This document shows positions 1 to 8,231 of a DNA stretch of 64,000 nt, piece after piece (the stretch's first letter is position 1; the number at the start of each line of letters is the position of its first letter). The stretch comes from JAJDFU01 sp964641965. GTDB lineage: Bacteria > Bacteroidota > Bacteroidia > Chitinophagales > Saprospiraceae. The stretch is from NCBI GenBank assembly GCA_964641965.1, contig CAZXLD010000002.1, forward strand, positions 152,714 to 216,713, read 5' to 3'. The position numbers and the translations under genes were made by a program. The notes beneath the pieces were generated by a model, which saw nothing but the letters and a program-made list of their open reading frames with translations, did no database searches and was not told where the DNA came from.

Positions 1-2304
1 GCTGCTACTCCCAGATGTTCTTAATGCATTTTCAATATTTTGCAATTTACGAAGTGCCAGCGCAGCTACCTGCTCCTGCGTATTCGAGTTGGCGGCTAGA
101 AGCATGAGATGATGTACGACTCGTTTTTCCACCATCAGAGCAATTTGCTGGTAGTAACCATTGGTAGATTGTACTTTTTGGTGCACATGAAGCCAAAGCT
201 TCTCGATTACATCCTGGGTTGAAAGTCGATTGGGTTCCAAAGCACTTTGGCTCTGTAACCTGGCTAGTCGGCCTGAGTGCAAAAGATAGGTGAGGGTGTG
301 ATTGACCGATGATTCTGCTGCAGCAATGGGGTCCAGTGAAAGACCATCATAGGTTTTGAAAAGCTCCCGGTCGCGATTGTAACCCATAGGCTGGGGAGGG
401 ATTAAACTCATAATGGATTTCGGAAACGCCAGGAATTCAGGGTCCATCGTGGTAAAGAGTCCCTCCATGGCAGTGGTCTGCTTTGGATCATCGACCGGCC
501 GGGCAACGGATTGTGCATTTCCCCGAACTGCATAAGTATACTCTAAGCCACCAACCAGCTTAGCAACAGCCTCCACTTGATAGCGGTGCATATAGTAGAC
601 TGGTACCAAAACCCTTTCTAGTTCTGCCATAGGAGCCCCTTCCGGGATATTGGTCATTCCGAATTGAGAAAGAGCTGTTTTTCGAACCTCACTCAATCGC
701 TTGAGTTCTTCTAATGGATCTTTCCCATTATCCCAGAGATGTGCAATTGGGTGAGCACCTCCTACCGGGCGGGCAGCCTCATCCGAGATGTAGCGCAAGC
801 CCATACGCTCATTTTCTTTCAAAATCTGTACTAAACCCTTTTCTTCTTCCTCTGAGTTTTCAAAATCCTGGTAACCGTAAAGGATGGTCCGTTGATCCCA
901 TTCTCCGATATCCGTATCGTAAGCAGCCGAAAAATCCATTTCTCCATTTGACTGCAGTTGGATGTATGGGTGTGGGTAATCCATGACTGAAGCCCTATTA
1001 TTGAAGCTGGATGCGAAGTTATGCGCGAGCCCTAGCGTATGTCCCACTTCATGGGCAGATAATTGCCGCAATCTGGCTAAAGCCATTTCGAGCAGTTGTG
1101 GGTCGGCTTTATCTCCTTTCTCATAGGCTTCGATAAGCCCTTGTGCAATCATAAAATCCTGGCGAACACGCAAACTCCCAAGTAGGACGTGGCCTTTTAT
1201 AATCTCCCCGGTCCTGGGGTCGACCACAGTAGAGCCATAGCTCCATCCCCGGGTTGCGCGGTGGGTCCAATTAATCACGTTATAGCGGACATCCATTGGG
1301 TCTGCATCTTCAGGAAGCACTTCTACACGAAAAGCATCTTCGTATCCCGCAGCCTCAAAAGCCTGATTCCACCAATTCGCTCCCTCGATCAATGCAGATT
1401 GGATCGGTTCCGGAGCACCTCGGTCGAGGTAGTATACAATAGGTTCAACCGCTTTACTCCTTTCAGCAGTAGGGTCGACCTTTTCTAGGCGATGTCTGGA
1501 AATAAACCGCTTCGTTAATGGTTGATCGATTGGTGTCGCATAGTCTTGGTAACTGATTCCAAAAAAGCCGGCACGCGGATCAAACTTGCGAGCTTGATAA
1601 TTGGCGTCCGGCAACTGGACAAACGAATGGTGCTGTCTAACGGTTACTGCTTTAGGAGATGGGGTTACGGATCTGATATATCCTCCAGTAGGGTCGCCGC
1701 TAAAAGTAAGTGTAGCTTCAAACTCGGAATTTTGAGGGAAGTTCTTTGTTCGATCCAGGTAAATGGCTGATCGTTCCTTATCTAAACTATAGGTTCCCTG
1801 CTTACCTCTTTTTAAGCGATCGGTCACCCCGTGCGCATCTTGGAGGAGAAAAGGAGTAAGATCTACCAAAACTCGCCCATCGGTTTCGGCTTCAATTTTA
1901 AAGCCCGCTAATACAGAACGGGCAAACGCATCAGCCACAGACCGTCGCTCATCCGGGTTATCACTGACCGCCCGGTAATCGTAATTTGGCTGGATCATCA
2001 ATACTTTTGGACCCACCCGCTCGAAATAGACGATGCGATTATTTCCGAGTTGATTACGATCCAAACCAATATCATTGGAACCGATAGCCGCTGTAAGCGA
2101 ATTCACGTAAAGAAACTCTTCTTCCCATTTATTTATCTCCAACCAGATCTTACCAGAACTTTCTTCCCAATAGAAATCAAAATAGCCATCATAAGACTCA
2201 AATCCGCTGGTCTTTTCTGAAATGCTGGGAATCTTCTTATCGTCTTGTGCTGCTGCGGTAAAAGCGAAAAATAAGAGTAGGAAAAAGAGGGATATCCTTT
2301 GCAT
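1..2304 (-). CDS. Zinc-dependent metalloprotease, DUF5117/DUF4953 type (C-terminus beyond window)
   Basis: This open frame runs from an ATG at 2304 to the left edge without a stop, giving 768 residues; the C-terminus lies outside the window. It begins with a signal peptide (MQRISLFFLLLFFAFTAAAQ), so it is exported. The metzincin-like zinc site HEVGHTLGLAHN has His418, Glu419, His422 and His428, followed by a Met-turn-like SVMDYP. The order (beta-rich N-terminal part, HEXXHxxGLAH site, long helical C-terminal part) matches the large DUF5117/DUF4953 zinc proteases common in Bacteroidota, whose substrates are mostly unknown. A periplasmic or surface protease is the inferred role. It is divergent from the next gene, with 166 bp between them. 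Confidence 0.93.
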   Translation of the reverse strand, partial: MQRISLFFLLLFFAFTAAAQDDKKIPSISEKTSGFESYDGYFDFYWEESSGKIWLEINKWEEEFLYVNSLTAAIGSNDIGLDRNQLGNNRIVYFERVGPKVLMIQPNYDYRAVSDNPDERRSVADAFARSVLAGFKIEAETDGRVLVDLTPFLLQDAHGVTDRLKRGKQGTYSLDKERSAIYLDRTKNFPQNSEFEATLTFSGDPTGGYIRSVTPSPKAVTVRQHHSFVQLPDANYQARKFDPRAGFFGISYQDYATPIDQPLTKRFISRHRLEKVDPTAERSKAVEPIVYYLDRGAPEPIQSALIEGANWWNQAFEAAGYEDAFRVEVLPEDADPMDVRYNVINWTHRATRGWSYGSTVVDPRTGEIIKGHVLLGSLRVRQDFMIAQGLIEAYEKGDKADPQLLEMALARLRQLSAHEVGHTLGLAHNFASSFNNRASVMDYPHPYIQLQSNGEMDFSAAYDTDIGEWDQRTILYGYQDFENSEEEEKGLVQILKENERMGLRYISDEAARPVGGAHPIAHLWDNGKDPLEELKRLSEVRKTALSQFGMTNIPEGAPMAELERVLVPVYYMHRYQVEAVAKLVGGLEYTYAVRGNAQSVARPVDDPKQTTAMEGLFTTMDPEFLAFPKSIMSLIPPQPMGYNRDRELFKTYDGLSLDPIAAAESSVNHTLTYLLHSGRLARLQSQSALEPNRLSTQDVIEKLWLHVHQKVQSTNGYYQQIALMVEKRVVHHLMLLAANSNTQEQVAALALRKLQNIENALRTSGSSS

Positions 2305-2470
2305 GTAGATTTTGGTTTTGAGCCAATAAGATAAGGAAATGGTAGCTCGCAAGAAAAGGTTAGCCAGGGAACTGAATTTATGCATTGAACGAATATGAAA
2401 GCTTGGAATGTTTAGGGTAAAATCAGGATTGATAATTCTATAATTTCAATTAAGAAAATAGAGCTGGACT

Positions 2471-3148
2471 ATGGAAATTTCGCTGGAATCAAGCGTCGGA
2501 ATCGTCAATTTGCTTATCCTGATTCATATAGCTGCTGGATTTGTTGGTTTTGTGGCTGGAATTGTTGCTCTTATTGCCAAAAAGGGAAATACCTGGCATC
2601 GCATCGGCGGCAAGGTATTTTTTTACACTATGCTGACCGCCGTAGTTCTGGCCTTAATTATTTCCATCTGGCCCGGTCATGAGTCGGTAGTCCTATTTTC
2701 TATTGGACTCTTTACACTTTATCTCGTGATGACAGGTATCCGTGCTCTTCGATTTAAAAGGGCTGGGACAGATTTTAACCTTTGGATTGATCGCCTTATT
2801 TCCGGCCTGATGGCCCTTTTTGGTATGGGAATGGTATTCGTAGCAATCTGGGAAGGTTTTAGGAATACCCAACTTGTGACTTTGGCTGTATTTGGTAGTA
2901 TTGCTCTTCTACTGGCCCTAAATGATCTGAGGCTATTTCGGCATGCCGACCGACTATCAAAACAGTGGCTTCGGATTCATCTAACTAAAATGATAGGCGG
3001 TTTTATTGCAGCAACTACAGCCTTCATGGTCACGAACGAAGCCCTGCCGGGTTTGTGGGGATGGTTAAGTCCGACGGTTCTTGGGAGTATTCTAATTGCC
3101 TTTTGGCGTACAAGAATCAGGAAGGGAAAATTTGGAATTACAGCCTAA
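2471..3148 (+). CDS. DUF2306-like integral membrane protein
   Basis: The 225-residue product is almost entirely hydrophobic with about seven membrane segments. Its pattern fits DUF2306-type proteins: an early His in the first helix (LILIHIAAGFVGFVAGIVAL), then WHRIGGKVFFYTML with a His and Gly-Gly between helices 1 and 2, and a later RIHLTKMIGG motif. The family is found widely in Bacteroidota and has no firm function. The ATG at 2471 follows an AT-rich stretch with no Shine-Dalgarno, as is usual here. It is transcribed divergently from the zinc protease, and a 509-bp gap separates it from leuA, so it is probably monocistronic. Confidence 0.75.
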   Translation: MEISLESSVGIVNLLILIHIAAGFVGFVAGIVALIAKKGNTWHRIGGKVFFYTMLTAVVLALIISIWPGHESVVLFSIGLFTLYLVMTGIRALRFKRAGTDFNLWIDRLISGLMALFGMGMVFVAIWEGFRNTQLVTLAVFGSIALLLALNDLRLFRHADRLSKQWLRIHLTKMIGGFIAATTAFMVTNEALPGLWGWLSPTVLGSILIAFWRTRIRKGKFGITA

Positions 3149-3657
3149 GGTATGAGGTCTCTAAGGGCCTTTCCGAAAGGTATTGGCGATTGTATAGTTG
3201 AAATCCCGTTATCCTGAAGCGGCCTATTAGGGGTATTTTGTAGATTTCGCTGTTATTTTTTCCAGGTCCCGAATTTCCTTTTATGTATTTCCATCAATCT
3301 GCGAGGAATGATTAATCATTCTAAGATTAGTTGCTTTGGCCAATTAATCTATTGGGTATAATGGGTAAAAGCCCATTGTATTTTGATTGTTGGAAAGTTG
3401 AAATTTTTGACATCACCTGTTTTGGACGTCGTACAATGATTCAAAACTGAAAGGGTAAACCTGCCTACAGACTTGGGTGAAAATGATTCTGATGGAATAT
3501 TTGCGTTTCAGTTCGGACTCAAAGTAGAGTCTTGTCTAAGGAGGGGTATAGAGAACTTTTTGTATTTGTTCCAGACACCTTTCCTGACAATTGGTGAGCC
3601 CAGCCCAGGTCCGAAAGCAAGTAAAACCATTTTAAGATCAGTAAAAGTTACGAGTGT
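3149..3657 (+). promoter_or_regulatory. Long leader/promoter region upstream of leuA
   Basis: There is no convincing gene in these 509 bases. A perfect 6-bp hairpin (AATGGG, loop TAAAAG, CCCATT at 3360-3377) is followed by GTATTTTG; it could be a weak terminator or an attenuator element. A short CCTTT-CCG-AAAGG hairpin at 3168-3180 lies just after the DUF2306 gene. TATTTTG strings near 3234 and 3379 come within one base of the Bacteroidota -7 box TAnnTTTG, but I see no well-placed -33 TTTG. The length of the leader suggests regulation of the leu genes, which is an inference. Confidence 0.35.
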
Positions 3658-4803
3658 ATGTCTACCGAAAAGATTCATGTTTTTGATACAACACTCCGGG
3701 ATGGGGAGCAGGTGCCGGGTTGTCGGTTGAATATGGATGAGAAAGTGATCATTGCCAAAGCATTGGAGGAGCTTGGAGTTGATATCATTGAAGCAGGCTT
3801 TCCCATTTCTTCTCCTGGCGATTTCGCCTCGGTACAAGCCATTTGTGAGGCGGTCACAAATCCGGTTGTTTGTGCTTTATCAAGAGCTGTTCGAAAAGAT
3901 ATAGAGGTAGCTGGCGAGTCGATCCGCAAAGCCAAGCGGGGAAGGATACATACTGGAATAGGTACAAGTCCATACCATATCAAATTTAAGTTGCAGAGCA
4001 ATCCGGAGGAGATCATCCAACGCGGGGTGGCAGCCGTAAAATTGGCGCGCAACCTGGCCGAAGAAGTCGAGTTCTATGCCGAAGACGCTGGACGAACAAG
4101 CAACGAATACCTGGCTCGTGTGGTGGAAGCGATGATCCATGCCGGGGCAACTGTAATCAATGTACCGGATACTACAGGGTATTGCCTACCTGAGATGTAT
4201 GGGGAAAAGATTGCCTATCTGAAAAACCATGTACCTAACATTGACAAAGCTGTGATTTCAACTCATTGCCACAATGATCTCGGTTTGGCTACTGCAAATA
4301 CTGTTGCCGGTGTGCAACATGGAGCAGGGCAGGTGGAGGTTACCATTAACGGGATAGGAGAACGTGCTGGAAACACTTCTCTTGAAGAAGTGGTAATGAT
4401 CCTGAAAAGTCACAAGGGCATTGGCCGGGAGACCAACATTCGTACAGAGCATTTATATCCGACCAGCCGACTAATAAGTGAAATGATGCGTATGCCCGTT
4501 CAACCCAATAAAGCAATCGTTGGCAGGAACGCCTTCTCCCACTCTTCAGGTATCCACCAAGATGGGGTAATTAAGCATCGGGAAAATTATGAGATCATTG
4601 ATCCCAAGGACGTCGGTGTTGATAAATCAGAAATCATTCTGACAGCTCGATCTGGAAGAGCAGCCTTAAAATACCGCTTGCTGGAGATCGGTCACGCAGT
4701 CAATGGAGAGATTGACGAAGTTTACAGTGCTTTTCTCCAAATGGCAGACCGTAAACAGGTGATAGAGAATGCCGACCTACAGGAGCTGATGGCCCAATTC
4801 TAA
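3658..4803 (+). CDS. leuA: 2-isopropylmalate synthase, short form
   Basis: Condenses acetyl-CoA with 2-oxoisovalerate, the first committed step of leucine synthesis. The HMGL-like TIM barrel starts with FDTTLRDGEQVPGC (the DTTLRDGEQ metal/substrate motif), and STHCHNDLGLATANT supplies the HxH metal ligands. The subdomain 'SHSSGIHQDGVIK' is present. The protein has 381 residues, whereas the usual bacterial enzyme has about 510-560; the sequence stops right after the linker subdomain, so the C-terminal leucine-binding regulatory domain is missing. Short LeuA forms are common in Bacteroidota. It is first of four leu genes and is 22 bp from leuC. Confidence 0.95.
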   Translation: MSTEKIHVFDTTLRDGEQVPGCRLNMDEKVIIAKALEELGVDIIEAGFPISSPGDFASVQAICEAVTNPVVCALSRAVRKDIEVAGESIRKAKRGRIHTGIGTSPYHIKFKLQSNPEEIIQRGVAAVKLARNLAEEVEFYAEDAGRTSNEYLARVVEAMIHAGATVINVPDTTGYCLPEMYGEKIAYLKNHVPNIDKAVISTHCHNDLGLATANTVAGVQHGAGQVEVTINGIGERAGNTSLEEVVMILKSHKGIGRETNIRTEHLYPTSRLISEMMRMPVQPNKAIVGRNAFSHSSGIHQDGVIKHRENYEIIDPKDVGVDKSEIILTARSGRAALKYRLLEIGHAVNGEIDEVYSAFLQMADRKQVIENADLQELMAQF

Positions 4804-4825
4804 GCAAAAAAGCATAAGGAGCGAG

Positions 4826-6205
4826 ATGAAAAGAACCCTTTTCGAAAAGATCTGGGAGCAGCACGTGGTACAATCCATTGAACAAGGCCCGGATGTTTTT
4901 TACATAGATCGTCATTTTATCCACGAGGTCACTAGCCCTCAAGCTTTTGCAGGGCTTGATCGCAGAGGTATCAAAGTGCGTCGACCCGACCGGGTCACCG
5001 CTACGGCCGACCACAATGTGCCTACCTTGAATCAGCATTTGCCAATCGAAGAACCTCTATCTCGAAAACAGGTGGAGGCCCTGGAGGTAAACTGTCGAAA
5101 TCATGGGATAGAACTATATGGCTTAAACCACGAACGCCAGGGAATTGTGCATGTCATTGGGCCAGAGCTTGGCCTCACGCAGCCGGGGATGACTATTGTG
5201 TGTGGAGATTCTCATACGTCGACCCACGGTGCCTTCGGTACCATTGCCTTTGGTATTGGAACCAGTGAAGTAGAAATGGTTTTAGCTACTCAATGCTTGC
5301 TTCAATACAAGCCGAAGACTATGCTAATTCGGGTGGAAGGAGAATGTCAGTCTGATGTTTCAGCCAAGGATATAATCCTATACATCATCGCTCAATTAGG
5401 AACCGGAGGAGGAGCAGGTTATTTCGTTGAATATGCCGGGGAAGCAATTCGTGCACTCAGTATGGAAGGCCGTATGACCGTTTGTAATATGAGCATAGAA
5501 ATGGGTGCTCGAGGGGGTATGATTGCACCGGATGAAACGACGTTCAATTACCTCAGAGGAAAACCATTTGCCCCTTCGGGGCTAGCTTTTGATCAGGAGG
5601 TAGAACATTGGCAGGCGCTGGTATCTGATGAAGGGGCTAGCTATGATAATGAGGTCGTCTTTCAAGCGGAAAATATCCGGCCTATGATCACCTTTGGTAC
5701 CAATCCAGGCATGGGTATACCCATCCTCGATTCCATTCCGATGGAAAACGATCAATCGCTGCAGAAAGCACTCCAGTACATGGACTTTAACGGAGGTGAC
5801 CAGATGGTGGGCAAGCGAATTTCACATGTGTTTATCGGGAGTTGCACGAATGGGCGGATTGAAGACCTCCGGGTAGTTGCAAATGCAGTCAAAGGGAAAA
5901 AAAAGGCTGACCATGTGACAGTATGGATTGTACCAGGCTCTAAGCAGGTGGAGGCTCAAGCTAAAGCAGAAGGGATTGAAGAAATCTTGAAAAGCGCAGG
6001 GTTTGAATTGCGTCAGCCCGGTTGTTCTGCCTGTCTAGCTATGAATGAGGATAAGATTCCTGCCGGAGCTTACTGCGTTTCAACCTCCAATCGCAATTTT
6101 GAAGGTCGCCAAGGGCCCGGAGCCAGAACTATCTTGGCAAGCCCCCGCACTGCTGCATTAGCGGCTATACATGGTGCCATTGCTGTTGAACCAGCCTTGG
6201 CTTGA
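4826..6205 (+). CDS. leuC: 3-isopropylmalate dehydratase large subunit
   Basis: Large (aconitase-like) subunit of isopropylmalate isomerase, which interconverts 2- and 3-isopropylmalate together with LeuD. The 459-residue length is typical. The 4Fe-4S cysteines lie in VFIGSCTNGR and in QPGCSACLAMN, and the N-terminal part has VCGDSHTSTHGAFG and FGIGTSEVE, as in the family. It lies between leuA and leuD with short spacers (22 and 27 bp), so the three are almost certainly one transcript. Confidence 0.97.
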   Translation: MKRTLFEKIWEQHVVQSIEQGPDVFYIDRHFIHEVTSPQAFAGLDRRGIKVRRPDRVTATADHNVPTLNQHLPIEEPLSRKQVEALEVNCRNHGIELYGLNHERQGIVHVIGPELGLTQPGMTIVCGDSHTSTHGAFGTIAFGIGTSEVEMVLATQCLLQYKPKTMLIRVEGECQSDVSAKDIILYIIAQLGTGGGAGYFVEYAGEAIRALSMEGRMTVCNMSIEMGARGGMIAPDETTFNYLRGKPFAPSGLAFDQEVEHWQALVSDEGASYDNEVVFQAENIRPMITFGTNPGMGIPILDSIPMENDQSLQKALQYMDFNGGDQMVGKRISHVFIGSCTNGRIEDLRVVANAVKGKKKADHVTVWIVPGSKQVEAQAKAEGIEEILKSAGFELRQPGCSACLAMNEDKIPAGAYCVSTSNRNFEGRQGPGARTILASPRTAALAAIHGAIAVEPALA

Positions 6206-6232
6206 TCCTTCTCACCCAATCAATTAGTATTC

Positions 6233-6823
6233 ATGGAACCAATTTCGATTATACAATCCAGGTGTGTGCCCCTGCCAATCGACCATGTAGATACGGATCA
6301 GATCATTCCAGCACGCTTTCTAAAAGCTACTACAAGGGAAGGTTTTGGTGCAAATCTGTTCCGGGACTGGCGATTCCGTTCTGACGGAACTGTGATTGAG
6401 GATTTTGTCCTGAATCGGGACGAATACCAGGGAGAAATCCTGCTGACCGGACAGAATTTCGGATCTGGATCCAGTAGAGAACATGCGGCCTGGGCGATAA
6501 AGGACTACGGTTTTCGCGTTGTCCTATCCACCAGATTTGCAGATATCTTTCGAAATAATGCCCTGAACAATGGATTACTGCCCGTTGAATTACCAGCATC
6601 CTTTTCCGAGACGCTTTTTCAGGCAGTAGAAGGCAATCCAAACCTACGAATTGAGGTAAACCTACCTGATCAGATCGTTCAAATTTTACCTGACGGCCCC
6701 ATAGCCTCTTTTTCGATCAATGCCTACAAAAAGCATTGTTTGCTAAACGGACTCGATGATATGGATTACCTACTTAGTGAGCAACAGGCTATTCTTAATT
6801 ACGAAGCTGCCCACAACAAATAA
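6233..6823 (+). CDS. leuD: 3-isopropylmalate dehydratase small subunit
   Basis: Swivel-domain subunit that completes isopropylmalate isomerase with LeuC. At 196 residues it has the usual size. It has DHVDTDQIIPARFLK near the N-terminus and NFGSGSSREHAAWAI, the loop that contacts the substrate carboxylates. The stop codon is 2 bp from the leuB ATG, which suggests translational coupling. Confidence 0.96.
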   Translation: MEPISIIQSRCVPLPIDHVDTDQIIPARFLKATTREGFGANLFRDWRFRSDGTVIEDFVLNRDEYQGEILLTGQNFGSGSSREHAAWAIKDYGFRVVLSTRFADIFRNNALNNGLLPVELPASFSETLFQAVEGNPNLRIEVNLPDQIVQILPDGPIASFSINAYKKHCLLNGLDDMDYLLSEQQAILNYEAAHNK

Positions 6824-6825
6824 CT

Positions 6826-7920
6826 ATGAGTTCAAATCGGATGGAGATTGCCCTGCTTCCCGGAGACGGTATTGGGCCAGAAATTGTAGCCCAGGGCAAG
6901 AAAGTGCTTGAGGCTCTGGCTGAGCGGTACGACTACTCATTTCAATTCACGTTTGGTACGATCGGAGCAGCAGCGATCGATGCAGAAGGAGATCCCTTAC
7001 CTCCGGCTACATTGCAGGCTTGCCAACGGGCAGATGCTATTTTACTAGGGGCTGTTGGGCATCCAAAGTTTGATAACAATCCCGAATTGAAAGTGCGGCC
7101 GGAACAAGGCTTACTCCGCATTCGAAAGGCATTGGGCTTGTTCTGTAATATTCGTCCAATTCAGGCATTTCCTATTCTGTCGGATAAGGCACCTTTAAAA
7201 CCGGACCGGATAGAGGGTGTTGATTTTGTCATTTATCGAGAATTGACCGGGGGGATTTATTTCGGGGAGCGCGGTTACAAGGAGGATGGATCTGCTTTTG
7301 ATGAATGTGCCTACCATACAGAAGAGATTGAGCGAATGGCACATCTCGCTTTCCAGGCAGCTAAAATACGGAAACGAAAACTAACACTTGTTGATAAGGC
7401 CAATGTATTGGAGACTTCTCGTCTGTGGCGAAAAGTAGTTCGCACCATTGCTCCACAGTATCCAGAAGTCGAACTGGACTTTCAATTCGTAGATAATGCT
7501 GCGATGCAAATTATCCTGAATCCGGCACAATTCGATGTTATCCTCACGGGGAATATGTTTGGCGATATACTCAGTGACGAAGCTTCCGTCATTAGTGGCT
7601 CCTTGGGGATGCTCCCCTCTGGTTCGGTGGGTGCTTCTTCTGCTTTATTTGAACCATGTCATGGTTCTTATCCACAGGCTGCAGGAAAGAATATCGCCAA
7701 CCCGATGGCTACCATTTTGTCCGTGGCGATGCTACTGGACCACCTGGGATTGCCCCAAGGAGCTCAAACGGTTAGACAAGCTGTAGATGCAGCTCTGGAT
7801 GAAGCCTATTGTACGATAGATATTCAGCCAAACCAGCCCAAGTCAACGGAGGAGGTAGGTGATTTTATATCCAAAGAAATACTAGCTGCAGAGTCTAAGG
7901 AGAAAGGCTTAGTTGATTAA
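6826..7920 (+). CDS. leuB: 3-isopropylmalate dehydrogenase
   Basis: NAD-dependent oxidative decarboxylation of 3-isopropylmalate to 2-oxoisocaproate. The 364-residue protein has the beta-decarboxylating dehydrogenase motifs: LLPGDGIGPEIV at the N-terminus, YRELTGGIYFGERG, and the metal/NAD-binding segment GNMFGDILSDEASVISGSLG, followed by FEPCHGSYPQAAGKNIANP. It is last of the leuACDB genes; a 311-bp gap then precedes ilvD. Confidence 0.97.
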   Translation: MSSNRMEIALLPGDGIGPEIVAQGKKVLEALAERYDYSFQFTFGTIGAAAIDAEGDPLPPATLQACQRADAILLGAVGHPKFDNNPELKVRPEQGLLRIRKALGLFCNIRPIQAFPILSDKAPLKPDRIEGVDFVIYRELTGGIYFGERGYKEDGSAFDECAYHTEEIERMAHLAFQAAKIRKRKLTLVDKANVLETSRLWRKVVRTIAPQYPEVELDFQFVDNAAMQIILNPAQFDVILTGNMFGDILSDEASVISGSLGMLPSGSVGASSALFEPCHGSYPQAAGKNIANPMATILSVAMLLDHLGLPQGAQTVRQAVDAALDEAYCTIDIQPNQPKSTEEVGDFISKEILAAESKEKGLVD

Positions 7921-8231
7921 AGAGCTGGATTTCAGTACAATGCATGGAAAATGTTCCTGTATAGGTTTGAAAGTCAGCGTATTGTGGTCTTGAAATCGTT
8001 TTTAGAGGTCGTAAATGGGAACATTATAAATCTTAGGATTTACTTGCCCATGGTGTTGAGCTTCGCCTACTTTGTTTCAATGGCGCTCTTTGATTCGGTA
8101 AAGGGCCAATGCAATTGGCTAACAAAGTGTTTGCCCATCGTATCTGAAAAGAGGCTAGTCAGCCCCAAAGTGCGAAAAAATGGAGAAGGCCTTCCTGCTG
8201 GATAGGCCTTTCGTTGTCGAATGTGAGATCT
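7921..8231 (+). promoter_or_regulatory. ilvD leader region with two hairpins
   Basis: These 311 bases separate leuB from ilvD. I see two perfect inverted repeats: GCCAAT-GCA-ATTGGC at 8105-8119 and AAGGCCT/AGGCCTT at 8186-8210. A possible 84-codon frame (7951-8205) is rich in Ile, Leu and Val in its first half and ends with a TAG inside the right arm of the second hairpin. This would fit some form of leader control of the ilv genes, but the geometry is not that of a classical attenuator and the frame may be chance. No exact TAnnTTTG box is present; TACTTTG near 8067 is one base short. Confidence 0.4.
8186..8210 (+). terminator. Hairpin just upstream of ilvD (terminator or attenuator candidate)
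   Basis: The 7-bp perfect stem AAGGCCT (8186-8192) and AGGCCTT (8204-8210) is followed by TTCGTTGT-type sequence rather than a clean T run. It sits 21 bp before the ilvD ATG. It could end leu transcripts, act as an attenuator, or fold over the ribosome entry region. Confidence 0.4.

Noticed and set aside
3473..3730. An 85-codon frame upstream of and overlapping leuA
   Set aside because: It has no family likeness and overlaps the confident leuA start in another frame; it is not rich in leucine.
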